From Branchiostoma floridae (taxonomy: Eukaryota > Chordata > Leptocardii > Amphioxiformes > Branchiostomatidae), in contig NC_049980.1 of NCBI RefSeq assembly GCF_000003815.2, forward strand, positions 7,808,208 to 7,864,174: 55,967 nt of DNA. The letters are read 5' to 3'. Below the pieces are notes generated by a model. It was not told the DNA's origin and did no database searches. It saw only the letters and a list, made by a program, of their open reading frames with translations. Positions 23,180-36,594 of the stretch are shown here, piece after piece. The translations under genes and the position numbers were made by a program. Positions within the stretch are counted from its first letter, which is position 1. Each line of letters opens with the position of its first letter.

Positions 23180-26100
23180 TCCATTGTTGTGGACAAATTG
23201 TGAATCGGTACGTGGCAGCTCCTTGTACTTTAATTGAATTAGTAAAAAACAGCAATGCCGTAATACTTTTGTCAAACAGTAAAATTTACCAACAAAAAAG
23301 ACTACAAGCAAATACAAATACGTTTACACATTCCCTGTACGTTTCTATCTATAGCTAAGACATCTGTTGTTACTACAGACAATTGCTTAACCTAAGTATC
23401 ATTTACTTATCTGTGTACTTACTGTCCTTTTTCGCATCGACCACCCCCACAATTGAATTTGTCTGAGAAACTTCCTGAACCATCTAAGCGTACGACGTCT
23501 AGACGTAGGTCAATGTCTGCATCTGTGCCGGCAAGGAGGTTCCCACTTGTTCTGATTTGTACTGTGGTTCCTAAGAACATGTAAACATATTGTCATGGTC
23601 TACAGAGTTAACTGGACATCTGACATGAGCAATTATTAGTTGCGTAAAACAAAAAGCGACAACTGCATAAATATTCTCATTAGTTTAGATGAAATAAATG
23701 AAAAAAATCTCACATTGATGAGAACCGTCTATTATATACAGTGTGCGAATTGCCATGCGCTCTTTTGTTTGAGTTTCCTTCTCTAAATGCTTTAGATACG
23801 GTTCTTCAATGTAGGTCAATTAGCTTTTTAAACATAAGTCAGGATTTTTGTACACCGCTGTTCAAGATTCAGAACCGTCAGCGAATGGAAGACAAACATA
23901 CCCCCTGACGTTCCTCTGACAGTCGTTAAAACAACAAGGAGCATCCACAGAACCTAAAGAAAATATAGACATCTCTTGTCAGTGCTGCATTAAGTGTCGA
24001 AGATATGTAACTTTCATAACATTGTCGAAGATATGTAACTTTTATGAACCAATGAATGTATCCAACACGTAAAAAAAACTAAATCAAAATCCAGTTTTAC
24101 CATGTATCAACTCGCATGGGGTCCCAATATTTGAACAAAGCAACATACACCTTTCTCGCGCGGCGGTCATGATAGATCTTAAACGAGTTCAATGAGGCAA
24201 ACAAAAGACTGTCCATCATAATTAGCAGCTCAACCAATCACAGTAAGGCAATTGAAATCGACCAATAAGATAATGTCAGTCACATATTTGCATTATTATG
24301 TTTTTATATTGCATCTCTTTAGAAACAGTCTACGCTACTCTAAATTGCTGTAGATCTTTCCGCACATAACATAGTTACATAGTATTTATTATTTGATCTT
24401 ATAATTGTGAAAATTTGTGTGGTTTTGGGGAAAACTAAATGAGTACTGATTTTAGAAATAAGTTTTGTCTGTTTGTCTCATTGACTTCGTCTTCGATCTA
24501 TCATGGCCGCCGCGTGAGAAAGATGTATCAGAAGAAATCAATTTTTAGTTGCAGACTTTGTGTTTGTTTATTTCACTCAATTAAGATCTTAATCAAAATT
24601 AATGCAAACATATATCACAGAAATTTCTATACAAAATTTCAGGTAATTTATTTCCAATAGCACGGCAATGCAGAGGAGCCAAAAAGGAAAAACTGTCAAA
24701 AATTAATCATTCTGAAGTATGCCAAAGGTGTTAATTAAGTCATACGTCCAAGGCACCTCTGTAACGAGGTCTAGGTTATTCCGTTGTAATACCATGGCAC
24801 AGTAATTTCCACTTCGTTCCACAAATGTGTTTCACAAGGGTGGAATAGCGTTGCTGCATGGGGAGGAGGTACTGTGAAATATGTTGTGTTTGCTCATAGG
24901 CAAATGTCGGCCTTTCTATTTAATACTTAAAACTGCATATCAATGATTGTCAATAATGTAATATTGGTTTTTTTGTCATGACTGAACTTGCATATCTGTA
25001 TTCCAGACAAAAATTCCGATGTATCTCCGAAAATAGTTTCATCAGATTGGTAGAATATAGGATATAGGAGAATTCCTTTTACACTCATCAGATTGGTAGA
25101 ATATAGGATATAGGAGAATTCTTTTTACACAACCAGCAAGTATTTACATTGCTTAAGATCTAGCGAAGGTGTCTGAGAGACATTTAAGCAATGTAAGTAC
25201 TTGCTGGTTGTGTAAAAAGAATTCTCCCATATCCAATCCCGGTATAAATATAGAAAGGCATCATGTTGATTTCATACCTTGATATCGTTCATGGCGGAGA
25301 GTGTATTGCTTGAAAGTGGCGCCACGCGGTGATAATTCCTGTATTGAGAACAGTGGCGTGTGACCTTATCTTCCTCAGAACATACGAAACAAAACTCTAC
25401 GAAAAATGCCTACCACAGATCACATTTTGTGGAAGTGATGGAACTGATCGAGAGAGGTGTGCGGGAAGGTTGGTAAAGAACTAGAAGCAGCTTAGATCAT
25501 AGTGCAATATAGTTGATTATTAAGCAAACACTCTTGGGGCATCAAAGGGGTTTGTGAATCCAACGAAATGTTATTTTATGATGAATGTGGGTTTCTTATT
25601 TTTTCAGTTCAACAGTCTCAAGTTCCACAGTCACAGACAATACAGAACCTCGGGCTGCACTTTCTTCGTCTAATTCTGTTGATCAGGTCCCTATTACTAT
25701 TAGTTACCTATTACTGTTAGTTTACCTCGCTGGTTCCAATATACAACCTTTGATTCTCTTGTGAGCCCCAGCCTTGATAAAAAGAGGGGTTACAATGGGT
25801 ACGTGACGTCGCCAGGGCTTTTAACACCGCCAGATCGGAATTTTCTTCCGCGTTCTGAATGCCACTTAACGGGTCTGCCTTTCTTAAAGAACTAGAGTTC
25901 CACGACCCCATTCCTTCGCTAAATGATTTTACCATTACAACTGGTGTATTAATTATGTTAGTAATCAATTATGCAAATAAGTACCTCATTTCAATAAATT
26001 TCATTAATTGATCATCACCTTCACCCAAAAAACTGACAATTTTTAATCCATGCAAATGAGGTACTCACCTGTAAATCATAAAAGTCACATAAATAGCCAT

Positions 26101-29100
26101 GATTGTGACAAACAGGATATCAGGAACAAAATGTAATAGAAAATTTGATCAGATTTAGCTTTGTTGATGAATTGATTATTTACTTATAGCTATGAATCGG
26201 CATGCTCAGGAGAGCATGGTTCGAAATTTGATCGGTGCAAATTCTTGTAACGTAAGTCTTAGACACTGTAACCCATGATTTTACACATATAGATTTCGTA
26301 TGGATTAAAGAAAAATCTAAAGAACGTCTAAAAATTCAAGGTTGTTTGATATATAACCAATGCTTTGATATATCATTGTTAGTTACCAAAACGATCTTTA
26401 TGATAATTGAAATCTAGATGTTGCTCAGTGTTTACCTTTTGGGTCAAAAGCCAATTTGCGGTCCAATCCATGAAAAACGTACTACTTTCTATGCTAAGGT
26501 GAACGTCAAGGGAATTGACAATTAAGAAAAGTATTCAATCCAATCTGTCATACTACCAAAGGAGGGTCATGTCCTTTTGACCAAGGCGTACTTTGACTCG
26601 ATGTGACTTCCTTATTGACCTAGGTAATTGAGTTAGACCAAAGTCTCCCACTCTGTTGTTGTAAACCCAGCACAAACCCATTATCCGTTATAAACCCAAT
26701 AAAGCTATTATAAACATTGCGTCAGAACTACGCCGATAAGAAGAGATTAAGAAGTGAGTTAATTAAGATTGTTTTGAGTCAGTTGAGTAAGAAAACATTC
26801 TGCATAGCCTTGCAGAAAACATGACGTAGGCGATGGTTCCAATGGTGTTTATTGACATAAGACTTTGCAATCACGCTGCAATCATTTTACAAACTCATGG
26901 GTTCTTAACGCGCAAAGTTTGGAAATCTGTGATGAAGAATGAAATACTGTAACTCAAAAAGATATTCGTGGCAATTTTATGTTCATGCTTTTTGTGCATA
27001 TAGAATATAGAATTTGGGCGCAATAGTGCCAATATTCTGAATTTTAAAAATTCCATTGAGGTTGACAATTGTGACTTATCTTTAGCATAGAGTCCATTCC
27101 AAGACACCATGCGGATGTTTGATGCCATTGTTTAGAATTGATTTTAAAGTTTTGCAATTATACGTCAAGGACACTTGACACTTGAATTATTTTTAACACT
27201 GTTTCAACTTTACCGTATTTTTTTCCCTGGCCCTGTAAACTTTGGAAATATTCGTGGTGTAGAAGTAGACAATTCTAATGGTTTCTAGATAATGATAACA
27301 GTATTCTACTATTATTTACCATTTTCTACCATTTTTTGTAATGGTTCAGTGGGCTGGGAAGATAGCAATTCACACATCCTTGCAAAGTATGGTTGGGTGC
27401 CATGCAACAATGACCCACCACAAAGGATCCACCAGTGCCTAGCAGTGGAATCTAAAAATATACAGATGCAACAATAGGGCTTACTTTTATGGGGGCAATA
27501 AACTAATTTTACCATTTGGCAAGGGTTAACAAATATTTGTAAATATTTGNNNNNNNNNNNNNNNNNNNNNNNNNNNNNNNNNNNNNNNNNNNNNNNNNNN
27601 NNNNNNNNNNNNNNNNNNNNNNNNNNNNNNNNNNNNNNNNNNNNNNNNNNNNNNNNNNNNNNNNNNNNNNNNNNNNNNNNNNNNNNNNNNNNNNNNNNNN
27701 NNNNNNNNNNNNNNNNNNNNNNNNNNNNNNNNNNNNNNNNNNNNNNNNNNNNNNNNNNNNNNNNNNNNNNNNNNNNNNNNNNNNNNNNNNNNNNNNNNNN
27801 NNNNNNNNNNNNNNNNNNNNNNNNNNNNNNNNNNNNNNNNNNNNCTGCATTTACAGTAGTAACAGAACATTGGGAAAAAGACTTGCTATGTTAAGCTAGC
27901 CATGTAAACATAACAAATGGTGAAATGATTACGGCGCGCTCTACTTTAAGGATATGTGACTTTTAGAACTGACGAAAGGGAATTGTATTCCACACTAGAA
28001 TCTGTGCCTGATCTTATATGTACAGTGGTAAATGCCTGGCATGAGTTTAATATTTTTTATGTTGCCAATTACTGGTGCTTGTCTGTAGCTTGTTAACATC
28101 GCCTTAAGAAAGTTCATCATTTTGTATGTAGCAAAAAAATGCTGTGAAGGTTACATTTTCGATGCGTTTGTCTGTGCTTCTCTCTTCCTGCCTAATGAAC
28201 AGCGTAACTCGAGAAGCCCTGGATTGATTTTGATGAATTTGATAGGTGGGGAGGGGTTGGGGAAGTGACGGCCAAATTCGATGATGCATTCCTATTGGTT
28301 TTCAGAGGTACTGCATCACAGCTTCCTTTGTATGTATCTCGTGTTCTGACCTTGTCGTTGTTGTGATTTTTCGGTGGTAAATAGCTCTTGAATCAGCTAG
28401 AGAGTAAGTGCTATAAGAATCGGTCACCTAGCTGCTTTTTGGAACTGCAGTGACCGATTTGTTTCAAACTTTGGACGAGAATAGTGCAAGAACGTGTTGC
28501 TGCATCTTCATGCCTTTTGGTATATATAAATTTTATATATCATAAGTAATGGCGCACATAATAAGATAGCATTATGCAAATCAACATATAAGTTACATAA
28601 TAAATGAAGAAAGTTTATGAATCCATTCCAAGATAGGACTCTGAAATTGTCACATATGTAACTGAGGAGATGTTGAATACAACAATCATGGTACTGAAGC
28701 ATTTGCATAATCAATAAGCAAATACCATGAATCCTAAATTTAAATGGTGGGAATTTCATGCTCAACGAAGCTAAGTAATCGTTTGTTTTTGGGTTTGGCT
28801 TGAGTTAACACCTGTTTCTGTCATATACCCACGTGGTACATGTGTGGAAACCATTTTTCCAATTCCTTGAAAGTACCGTAGGATGGGTTTCATTTAGAAC
28901 TTTGTGGAATGCACATACAGTAATAGTGAACATTGTTTCTTTGGCTGTTTGCCTGTTTAGCTGTGTGTTTATGTCGTAAAGCCTGGCATCAAAAGATGCG
29001 TTTGTGGCTAAGAAATTTGAAAGACTTTTGACTACTTTTAGTTAAGTCTATTTAGCAGTGACGCTGAGCAGTAGTCGAGACGTGACAAAACAAGGGTATG

Positions 29101-32100
29101 TATTACTAGTACTGTTCTATACACGTTTTTGGTGAAGCTGTTCTTGTCTTTAATCATTGCAAAAATATCAACCATTTTCAACCTTGTTATATCAGCATGC
29201 AAATATCATGGAAGTCATTGGTCGATATATGATAACAGCAGTTTGGTTTGCTCTTCCTGTGTAATGTTAATTCCTTCCATGCTGATGCGTATGCTAAGTT
29301 GGAAATTGGGACTCTTTTTGGTTTTTCTTGTTTACCCATCATTATTGAAATTCCATTACCAATTTTAAGCACAAGTTGATTTGTTTTCACCACTTCCAAG
29401 TTCGACTGTAACTATTTTTTAATGTGCCACAGTAAAAGCCGATGCTGACGGAGTTGAGTCACCCATGGACATTAATGTCATCCTATTCTTTGTTATTAAG
29501 AGAAGATATTTTACAAATATAAAAACTAGTAGTGGACCAAGGCAGCTACCCCGGGGTATACGTACACCGCACTTGTCGTCTTGGTTTCTTCTAAACTACC
29601 ATTCACAAAAAATGTTTTCTGTTTCTAGGATAACTACGTATCCGGTTGATAGCTAATTGTTTTGATCCCGTAGCTTCAGATATCAAGTTTAATGATGTCT
29701 AATGCCGCGCTAAACGGCGCCCACCATATATTGTCTTTGTCTGCTTCCTGACATTGTTTTGAGTGCCCTAGCTGTGGAGTGTTCTGTTGGTTCTAGGAAG
29801 TATGTCGCTGGGAATCTGGAAGTTTTTTTTCTGGCATATTCTCTCAGTGACCTTACTAATTGTCAGTGCCTGCTTGGTCCATTTATCGGGGATTTTTCAT
29901 CAGGGGTAGGACCTTTGTCGTCTTCCATTGTGACGAAAAGATACCATGTCTGGTGGAACAATGTGACATCGCATTGACACATTTAACATGTGACTATCAC
30001 CTTTTCAATATGTCAACCCGGAGGATAGACTGTAAGGTTTGATTTGCTCACACCGGAAAGGTTACTTTCTTATTCTCTTCGCCGATGGCGATAGAGTATG
30101 TTTTTGTCGACTTGGGTCTGTATGTAGGTCAACAACATATAAGTCGAGAAATTGGGGATGGAACTTTTCGATTTTTTGTAGCTTTGTAGCGGTTGTCGTA
30201 AGGCATGCCTAGTTCTAAAATGGTTTACCTGGCATTTTTCTACGGTACAGCTGCGAACTTTGTATTTTTTCGAGGTTTGTTTCGGAAAGCATAAGTCAAA
30301 ATGCAGCCGGGCGATTTCTACGATATTTAGTAGGTGTGTAGCGGTTGTGTAAAGAATTGTCATGTGCGAGAATGGTTTAGCTAGCTTTTACCTATGGTGC
30401 TGTTGCTGGCTTTGTATGTAAGTGGGTTTGTCTTGTTAACAAGATATTTCGAGATGATCTTGATAGATGCTAATGATATTTTGTTGATAGGTAGGGGACA
30501 CAGAAAGGAAGGTCAAGTTCGATAATGGGCCTCCCGGTGACTTGTTTTGGTACTGCAAGTGAGCGTCACAGTCTGCGACTAAACTTTCCAGAAGTGCCAG
30601 GTTCATGATTTTTAAGTGGTGGATAGCTGTTGGGACTAGGAGTAATGGTGTAATTTGGACCCCCTAGCAGCTTGTTTGGAACTGCAGTGGGTCTTATAGT
30701 TCTTAACTTTTTAGATGGATAACTCCTGAGGGGATTGATGGATTTTCTTTGTTTTTTGTAGGTAGGCACTTTGGGTGATTATCAACATAGTAAGATGCAA
30801 ATTATGTAAATCGCAATCTATTTAATGATTACTTAGGGAAACTTCTATAACGGTTGAAATATACTTGTGACGGAGTCACCTGAAAGGACATGAATCGGCC
30901 CATAGATGTCTAAAAATAGAGAAGAAGTAGATCAAGACAGCCAGCCTGACAAGTATGAAATTCTGATTGACCAGGGATGGTACCAGGTCATCTTTGGTCA
31001 CAGTCCAAGGCCCCCTAAAATCAATACTATTCGGCCAGGCCGGAGTCTAGTAGAGACTACTTATTTTAACAAAACACTATGAAAGTTGCGCTGGAAAGTA
31101 TCACAACTTTGTATATAATTTCCTTGTCACCAGTTCGCCGAGAAGGTTATGTTTTTTTGTAGCATTTGTGGCTTTGTGAGGAACACACGTTCATGCAGTC
31201 ATTTGCTATTGGGGTAGGTACTATTCAGTAATGCATGTGAATAAGGCGTTAATCTTGGCGAGGAGATGTGTTTGTCGAACTCTAGTTTGAGACTTTGAGA
31301 CTTTATTTGAGACTTTATTTGAAAATCCATTAGAGACGTGCCCTAGGGCACGCCACTAATCTTCCTGGACTTCATACAAAAAAAACATACAAGTACATAC
31401 AGTGGTCAAATATTGATTAGTATTGCTGGACCTTTGCCGTACTCGAGGTGTAGCTCTTCTCAAACACGGGACATGGCCCCACATTTTATCAATATTAACA
31501 TGGTTAATAGCATTTCCTGGAGGTAGTGCTTTCAGCAATCCATGTACATGCTCACCTGCTACACCTTGACAGTTGAAAGAGCATTTCTCATTAACGATGA
31601 TTTTTATGGAGGTAACAACCCTACCCCTGAGTTCACTTGATCTGGATCAGGGCCTTTTATGAGCTTTTCAAGTTCAATGAAATAGTCATCCTCCTACAAA
31701 TTTTTTTTTCATAAATTTCTTTATTTGGTATATAAAGCTTTTTCTGAAAATAAAACTATAGATTTATAAATTGTCTGATTTCATCAAGTAGTTGACGCCA
31801 GCCGGGCGAGTTGTTACCTTTGCCAGAATGGCAAGGTTATGTTTTAGGCGTGTGAGTCTGTCTGTCTGTCTGTCTGTGTGTTAACAGCATAACTCGAGAA
31901 GCCTTTATTTCATTTTCATTTTATTTATTTAACCGGGTGTACACGCTCAGGGCGCAAACCCTGTTTTTCAGGAGTTCCTGGAACAATCACTTGAAAACAA
32001 CAATAGCATAATAACAACATAACACAACAATAATTACAAATTATTTAACTTCCTATCTAGGTGTAAGATTCACCAATGTATAAATCAGTCCATATGTCAT

Positions 32101-35100
32101 TTTGTCTGCAATCCATTTTTGAATGCCTTTTCCGTTATGCATTGTCTCAGTTCAACGGCAAGATTGTTCCATAGTGTGGGTCCGTAGTGCTGTATGCTAC
32201 TCTTAAAAGACTCCACGTTACTCTGGGGTATGCATAATAAGTGAGGGTCCCAGCTTTTGAACAACTTCAATGCCGATCGCGTTCTCACTCTCAGTTCAGG
32301 TGGCGGCATCCACAAGAACATGTGTGATAGGTAGGGAGGTACTGTTTTGTGCATTGCCTTATAAACAGTTACCAGAGTGTTATTTTCTATACGGTTTGCA
32401 AGTGGTTGCATGTCTGCGTCCTTTAACAAGATCCTTGGTTGGATCCTGATGATATTTGGTATGTGGGAAGGAGTCAGAAAAACGAAGGTCAAGTTCGATA
32501 ATGGGCCCCCTAGCGGCTTGCTATGGTACTGCAGCGAAACCTCAATTTTTTATATCTCGTGTTCTGGACATGCTGTGGTCGTGATTTTTAAGTGGTAGAT
32601 AGCCCTTGGGGCAGAGAGTGAGTGCTATGAGTTTGGGCCCCCTAGCGGTTTTTTTGGAACTGCAGGCGCCGGGTTCCTTTCAAACTGAATAACTCGACAA
32701 CGTGTTGACGGATCATCATGATTTTTGGTAGGTAGATAGAATGATTGATGAATGACAAACATTAGAATACTAATTATGCAAAACAGCTAATTTGTATCAT
32801 TAATGGGGAAAGTTTATAAATCCACTAGATTCTATGATGGACTCAAGTTTGTCACATATGTAGTTGGGAAGGAGAGAAATTTTGATAAATATAAATTAGG
32901 CAAACGCCGACCTCATTTGCATAATTAATGAGAAAACATGATCGTGTTGCCGGATCATCATGATTTTTGTAGGTAGATACTCTAAGTGAAGCCCTCCATA
33001 TTGAGATATTGATTATGCAAATCAACAGCTAATTTGTAGAATTAATGACAAAGGTTCATAAATCCACTGCATTCCGTGATAGGACTTGTCACGTATGTAA
33101 CTGAGAAAGAGGCAGAGAATAAAAGGTGCATGTTTGGGTCCCCTAATGTCTTTTTTGACGACGCTTCAGGGGAGTCGTGAAATGGTATATCATTGTGTTC
33201 AGTCTGCAAAAATTCTAGGAATTTCACAGGCATTTTTCCACACAGGAATGCTAGTATGCTGGGTATGCAGGTCCCAACACCGCCCCCCCCCCCCCCAATC
33301 TGTACCAGATTTATCTCAGGTATGCAATGGTCTAAAGTAGGTCACACTGGCTCCCTGGAGGAATTTGTCCTTTGAAACTAGTCGTAGACAGGGAAACTCT
33401 TCACAATGGATTACATTGTCTTGGTTGTTATGTTATGTTATGAAGGATACATTTTCTATTCTAGAGCTTGTTCAAGCCATATGCCACAGGCAGACAGGAA
33501 ATACTTCATATAGAGGTCATCATCTTCAATGATGGCATCCATGGTTATCAGATGTAATTGTTCAAGGCCTATTATACTATCCAAGGACTGGAATATTACG
33601 AAGTAGGACAGCCATGTGGGTTAGGAGCAAGAAAGTCATTCAAGGATGGAAGTGCTGGAAACAGTTGGTTCTTCCTTATTTTTTATTCTCCACTACACAC
33701 TGTAGTGCTCGGCTGTAGGTGTAGGTTACTGGCAGACCATTGTGCTGTACTAGGGATAGTACATTTCTGCTGGCTGTAGGTTTATGTTACAGGTGTGCTA
33801 GTACATTGTGCCAGGGATAGTCCGACAGGGAAGTTTGAGTCTATTTCTGATTTGAGCTGTATTGTTGTTCCCCTCAATGGTCGTCATGGCAATAATAGTT
33901 TTATTGCCAGTCTTGTTGGCACTTCAGGAGCCGGTTGAGTTTCACTCAGGCTTTGAATGAGAATAAGTCAAGAAAAGATGAAAGGATCATCATGATGGTA
34001 TGCTGATAGCTTAAACAATGCTTGATACGATCGGATATTAATTAAGTCAATAGGGATCAAATTTGCATGATTAATGGCAAAACTCCAGGCATATGAAATG
34101 AAATTAAATGAAATGTAATGAGTAACACATTTATGTCTTCAGACATCATTCTACATTTTATTTATTTATTGATCTTGTAGGGTGGTCCCTTCAGTCATAA
34201 ATGACTGATTTCCAAGGGAGCCCTGTTACAATCAACATAAACAATAATCATACAACATAAAACGTAAATAATCGAACATAGGAGTAACAAAGAATGTAAC
34301 TAGCTCAACATAAGTGAAAACTAACAACTCAGAATCATTCACTACAGAAACTGATCGCAATAATAATCATATAAACAGATCATAACAAAACATAAATAAA
34401 GTTCGAAATCAAGCTCAATAACAAAAAACAAGTACTAGGTCATTGCTTTGGTCAGAGGGGTCAGAGGTCAGATTGTAAGGCTCGTTTGAATGAATTCAGA
34501 GTGGTTTGTGATGTTGTCGTTGGTTTAAGAGAATTGTAGATGGAAACCGCTCTGAAAGCAAACGTTCGTTGGCCTGTTCGAGATGTGTACTTTGGTCTGT
34601 GTAACTGTTAAGCCTGTCTGGTGTTATAACTGTGTATTTGATTGTTATAGTTAAAAGTATTGATTAGATAGCTAGGTGCTAGTCCATGCAAACATTTGTA
34701 GACCATAATGCACAAGTGTTGAGTCCTCCGGTCCTGTAGATATCCCCACTGTAGTGTGTGATGCAGCTCTTCGATGTTAGCTCTGGGATCCCGCCTCAGT
34801 ATGATCCTGGCGGCCCTGTTCTGAAGAATCTGTAGGCGTTGTTTGAGTGTTGAGCTGCTGTTGTCCCAGATCACATCACAGTATTCGACTATTGGTAAAA
34901 CAATGGCTTTATACAGCATGTTAGCAACATTTGTACTAAGATAAGGTCGTAGGCGTCTAAGCAAACCAATGCGCTGAGATGCTTTACTGTACATCATATC
35001 TACATGGTTACTATAGGTAAGACATGAATCAAGGATTACACCCAAATATCTGTATGATGTTACTTGTTCTAGACAATTATCATCAATTTTGATTTCTAAG

Positions 35101-36530
35101 TCATGACAATTGTTTATTCGTTTGGAAGATCCCATCAACATCCACTTGGTCTTACTAATATTAAGTGTTAGCCGATTATTGTGAAACCAAGTAGATAGTT
35201 GAGAAAGCTCAGCGTTTAATATGGATTCAATATGGTTTAAGTTGTTACTAGTACAGAAAATTGCTGTGTCATCAGCATAGAGGGAAACTTTGCAATTGGT
35301 GATTGATTCTGGTAAGTCATTAATGAAAATATTGAAGAGGAGGGGCCTCAAAATGGACCCTTGGGGTACTCCAATATCAATAGGTACACTATCGGATGTG
35401 AGACCACTCAGAGAGACTCTTTGCTGTCTATTTGAAAGGTAGCTTTGAAACCAAGCCAGTTCATTACCATGAAGTCCTATCCATGTCAGTTTCGTCAAAA
35501 GGAGATTGTGGTCAACAGTATCAAATGCCTTTTTCAGGTCAAGAAATACTGTGCCTACTAGATTACCGTTGTCAATATTATGCAGTATATAATCACTGAC
35601 GTCTAACAGAGTTGTGGCAGTTGAATGGCCTGGTCTAAACCCTGACTGACTGGGAGAAAGAATATTATGTGCATGGAGATATGCTAGGAATTGTTTATGA
35701 ACTTCCCTCTCAAATATTTTCATCAGAATCGGTAGTACAGAGATTGGCCTGAAGTTGTTAGGGTCAGCCTGATCACCACCTTTGTGAATGGGGGTCACCC
35801 TGGCTGTCTTCCATTCAGTTGGTATAGTTCCAGTACTGAGGGAGAGGTTGTATACATAGGTCAACGGTATAGTTATAATAGGGGCTGCAGCTTTGAGAAG
35901 TCTAGGATGAATATTGTCCAAGCCAGGAGCCTTACTAATTGGCAAGGCTTTTAGGTGGAACAATACATCCTGGTCGCTAAGTGGGGTGAACATAAAAGTG
36001 CTCTCCAGGTCTTTATAGAGATCTGGACATGAGGGTGTATGTGTATGTGCGCCAAAGCACTGTGCTAGGTGATCTTCATTTGCATAAATTATCAGAAAAT
36101 GCGATAAAAAGCTTTCTTTCTAAATATAGATTGTGTACAACCTCTGCTTGCACATTAACAGCACAGCTGTAAGCTTGCTCTTGGCGCCTGAGATAACCCA
36201 GCCTTGACCCCTGCCTGTGATTGCCAATCAGGAGGGTCACCTAACACAAACATTGGCTATGGTGTTGAACAGTTACAAACAATTTATGATGCTTGACATC
36301 AGTTGGAATGAATAAAAAGGAAATTCCAACTGTTAAAACCACACGTCCATCCTGTCGCTTACCTTTTGGCTAGGTACTCTTTTAGTACTACATGAGTGAG
36401 ACATTTAATAGAGACTTACAGTCCCAAGACACTATCCATAACAAGCCTTGATTATTTGGCGAAGGTATTGTTTTCTGGAACTCTAGTTTTAGCCTTTACT
36501 TAGTCCCATCTTAGTTTTATATACTACATA

Positions 36531-36594
<64 letters not shown>

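Noticed and set aside
22816-23358. 180-codon plus-strand open frame
   Set aside because: Its central part is the CA/CG microsatellite (threonine/histidine runs), and it is antisense to paralogue 2 introns.
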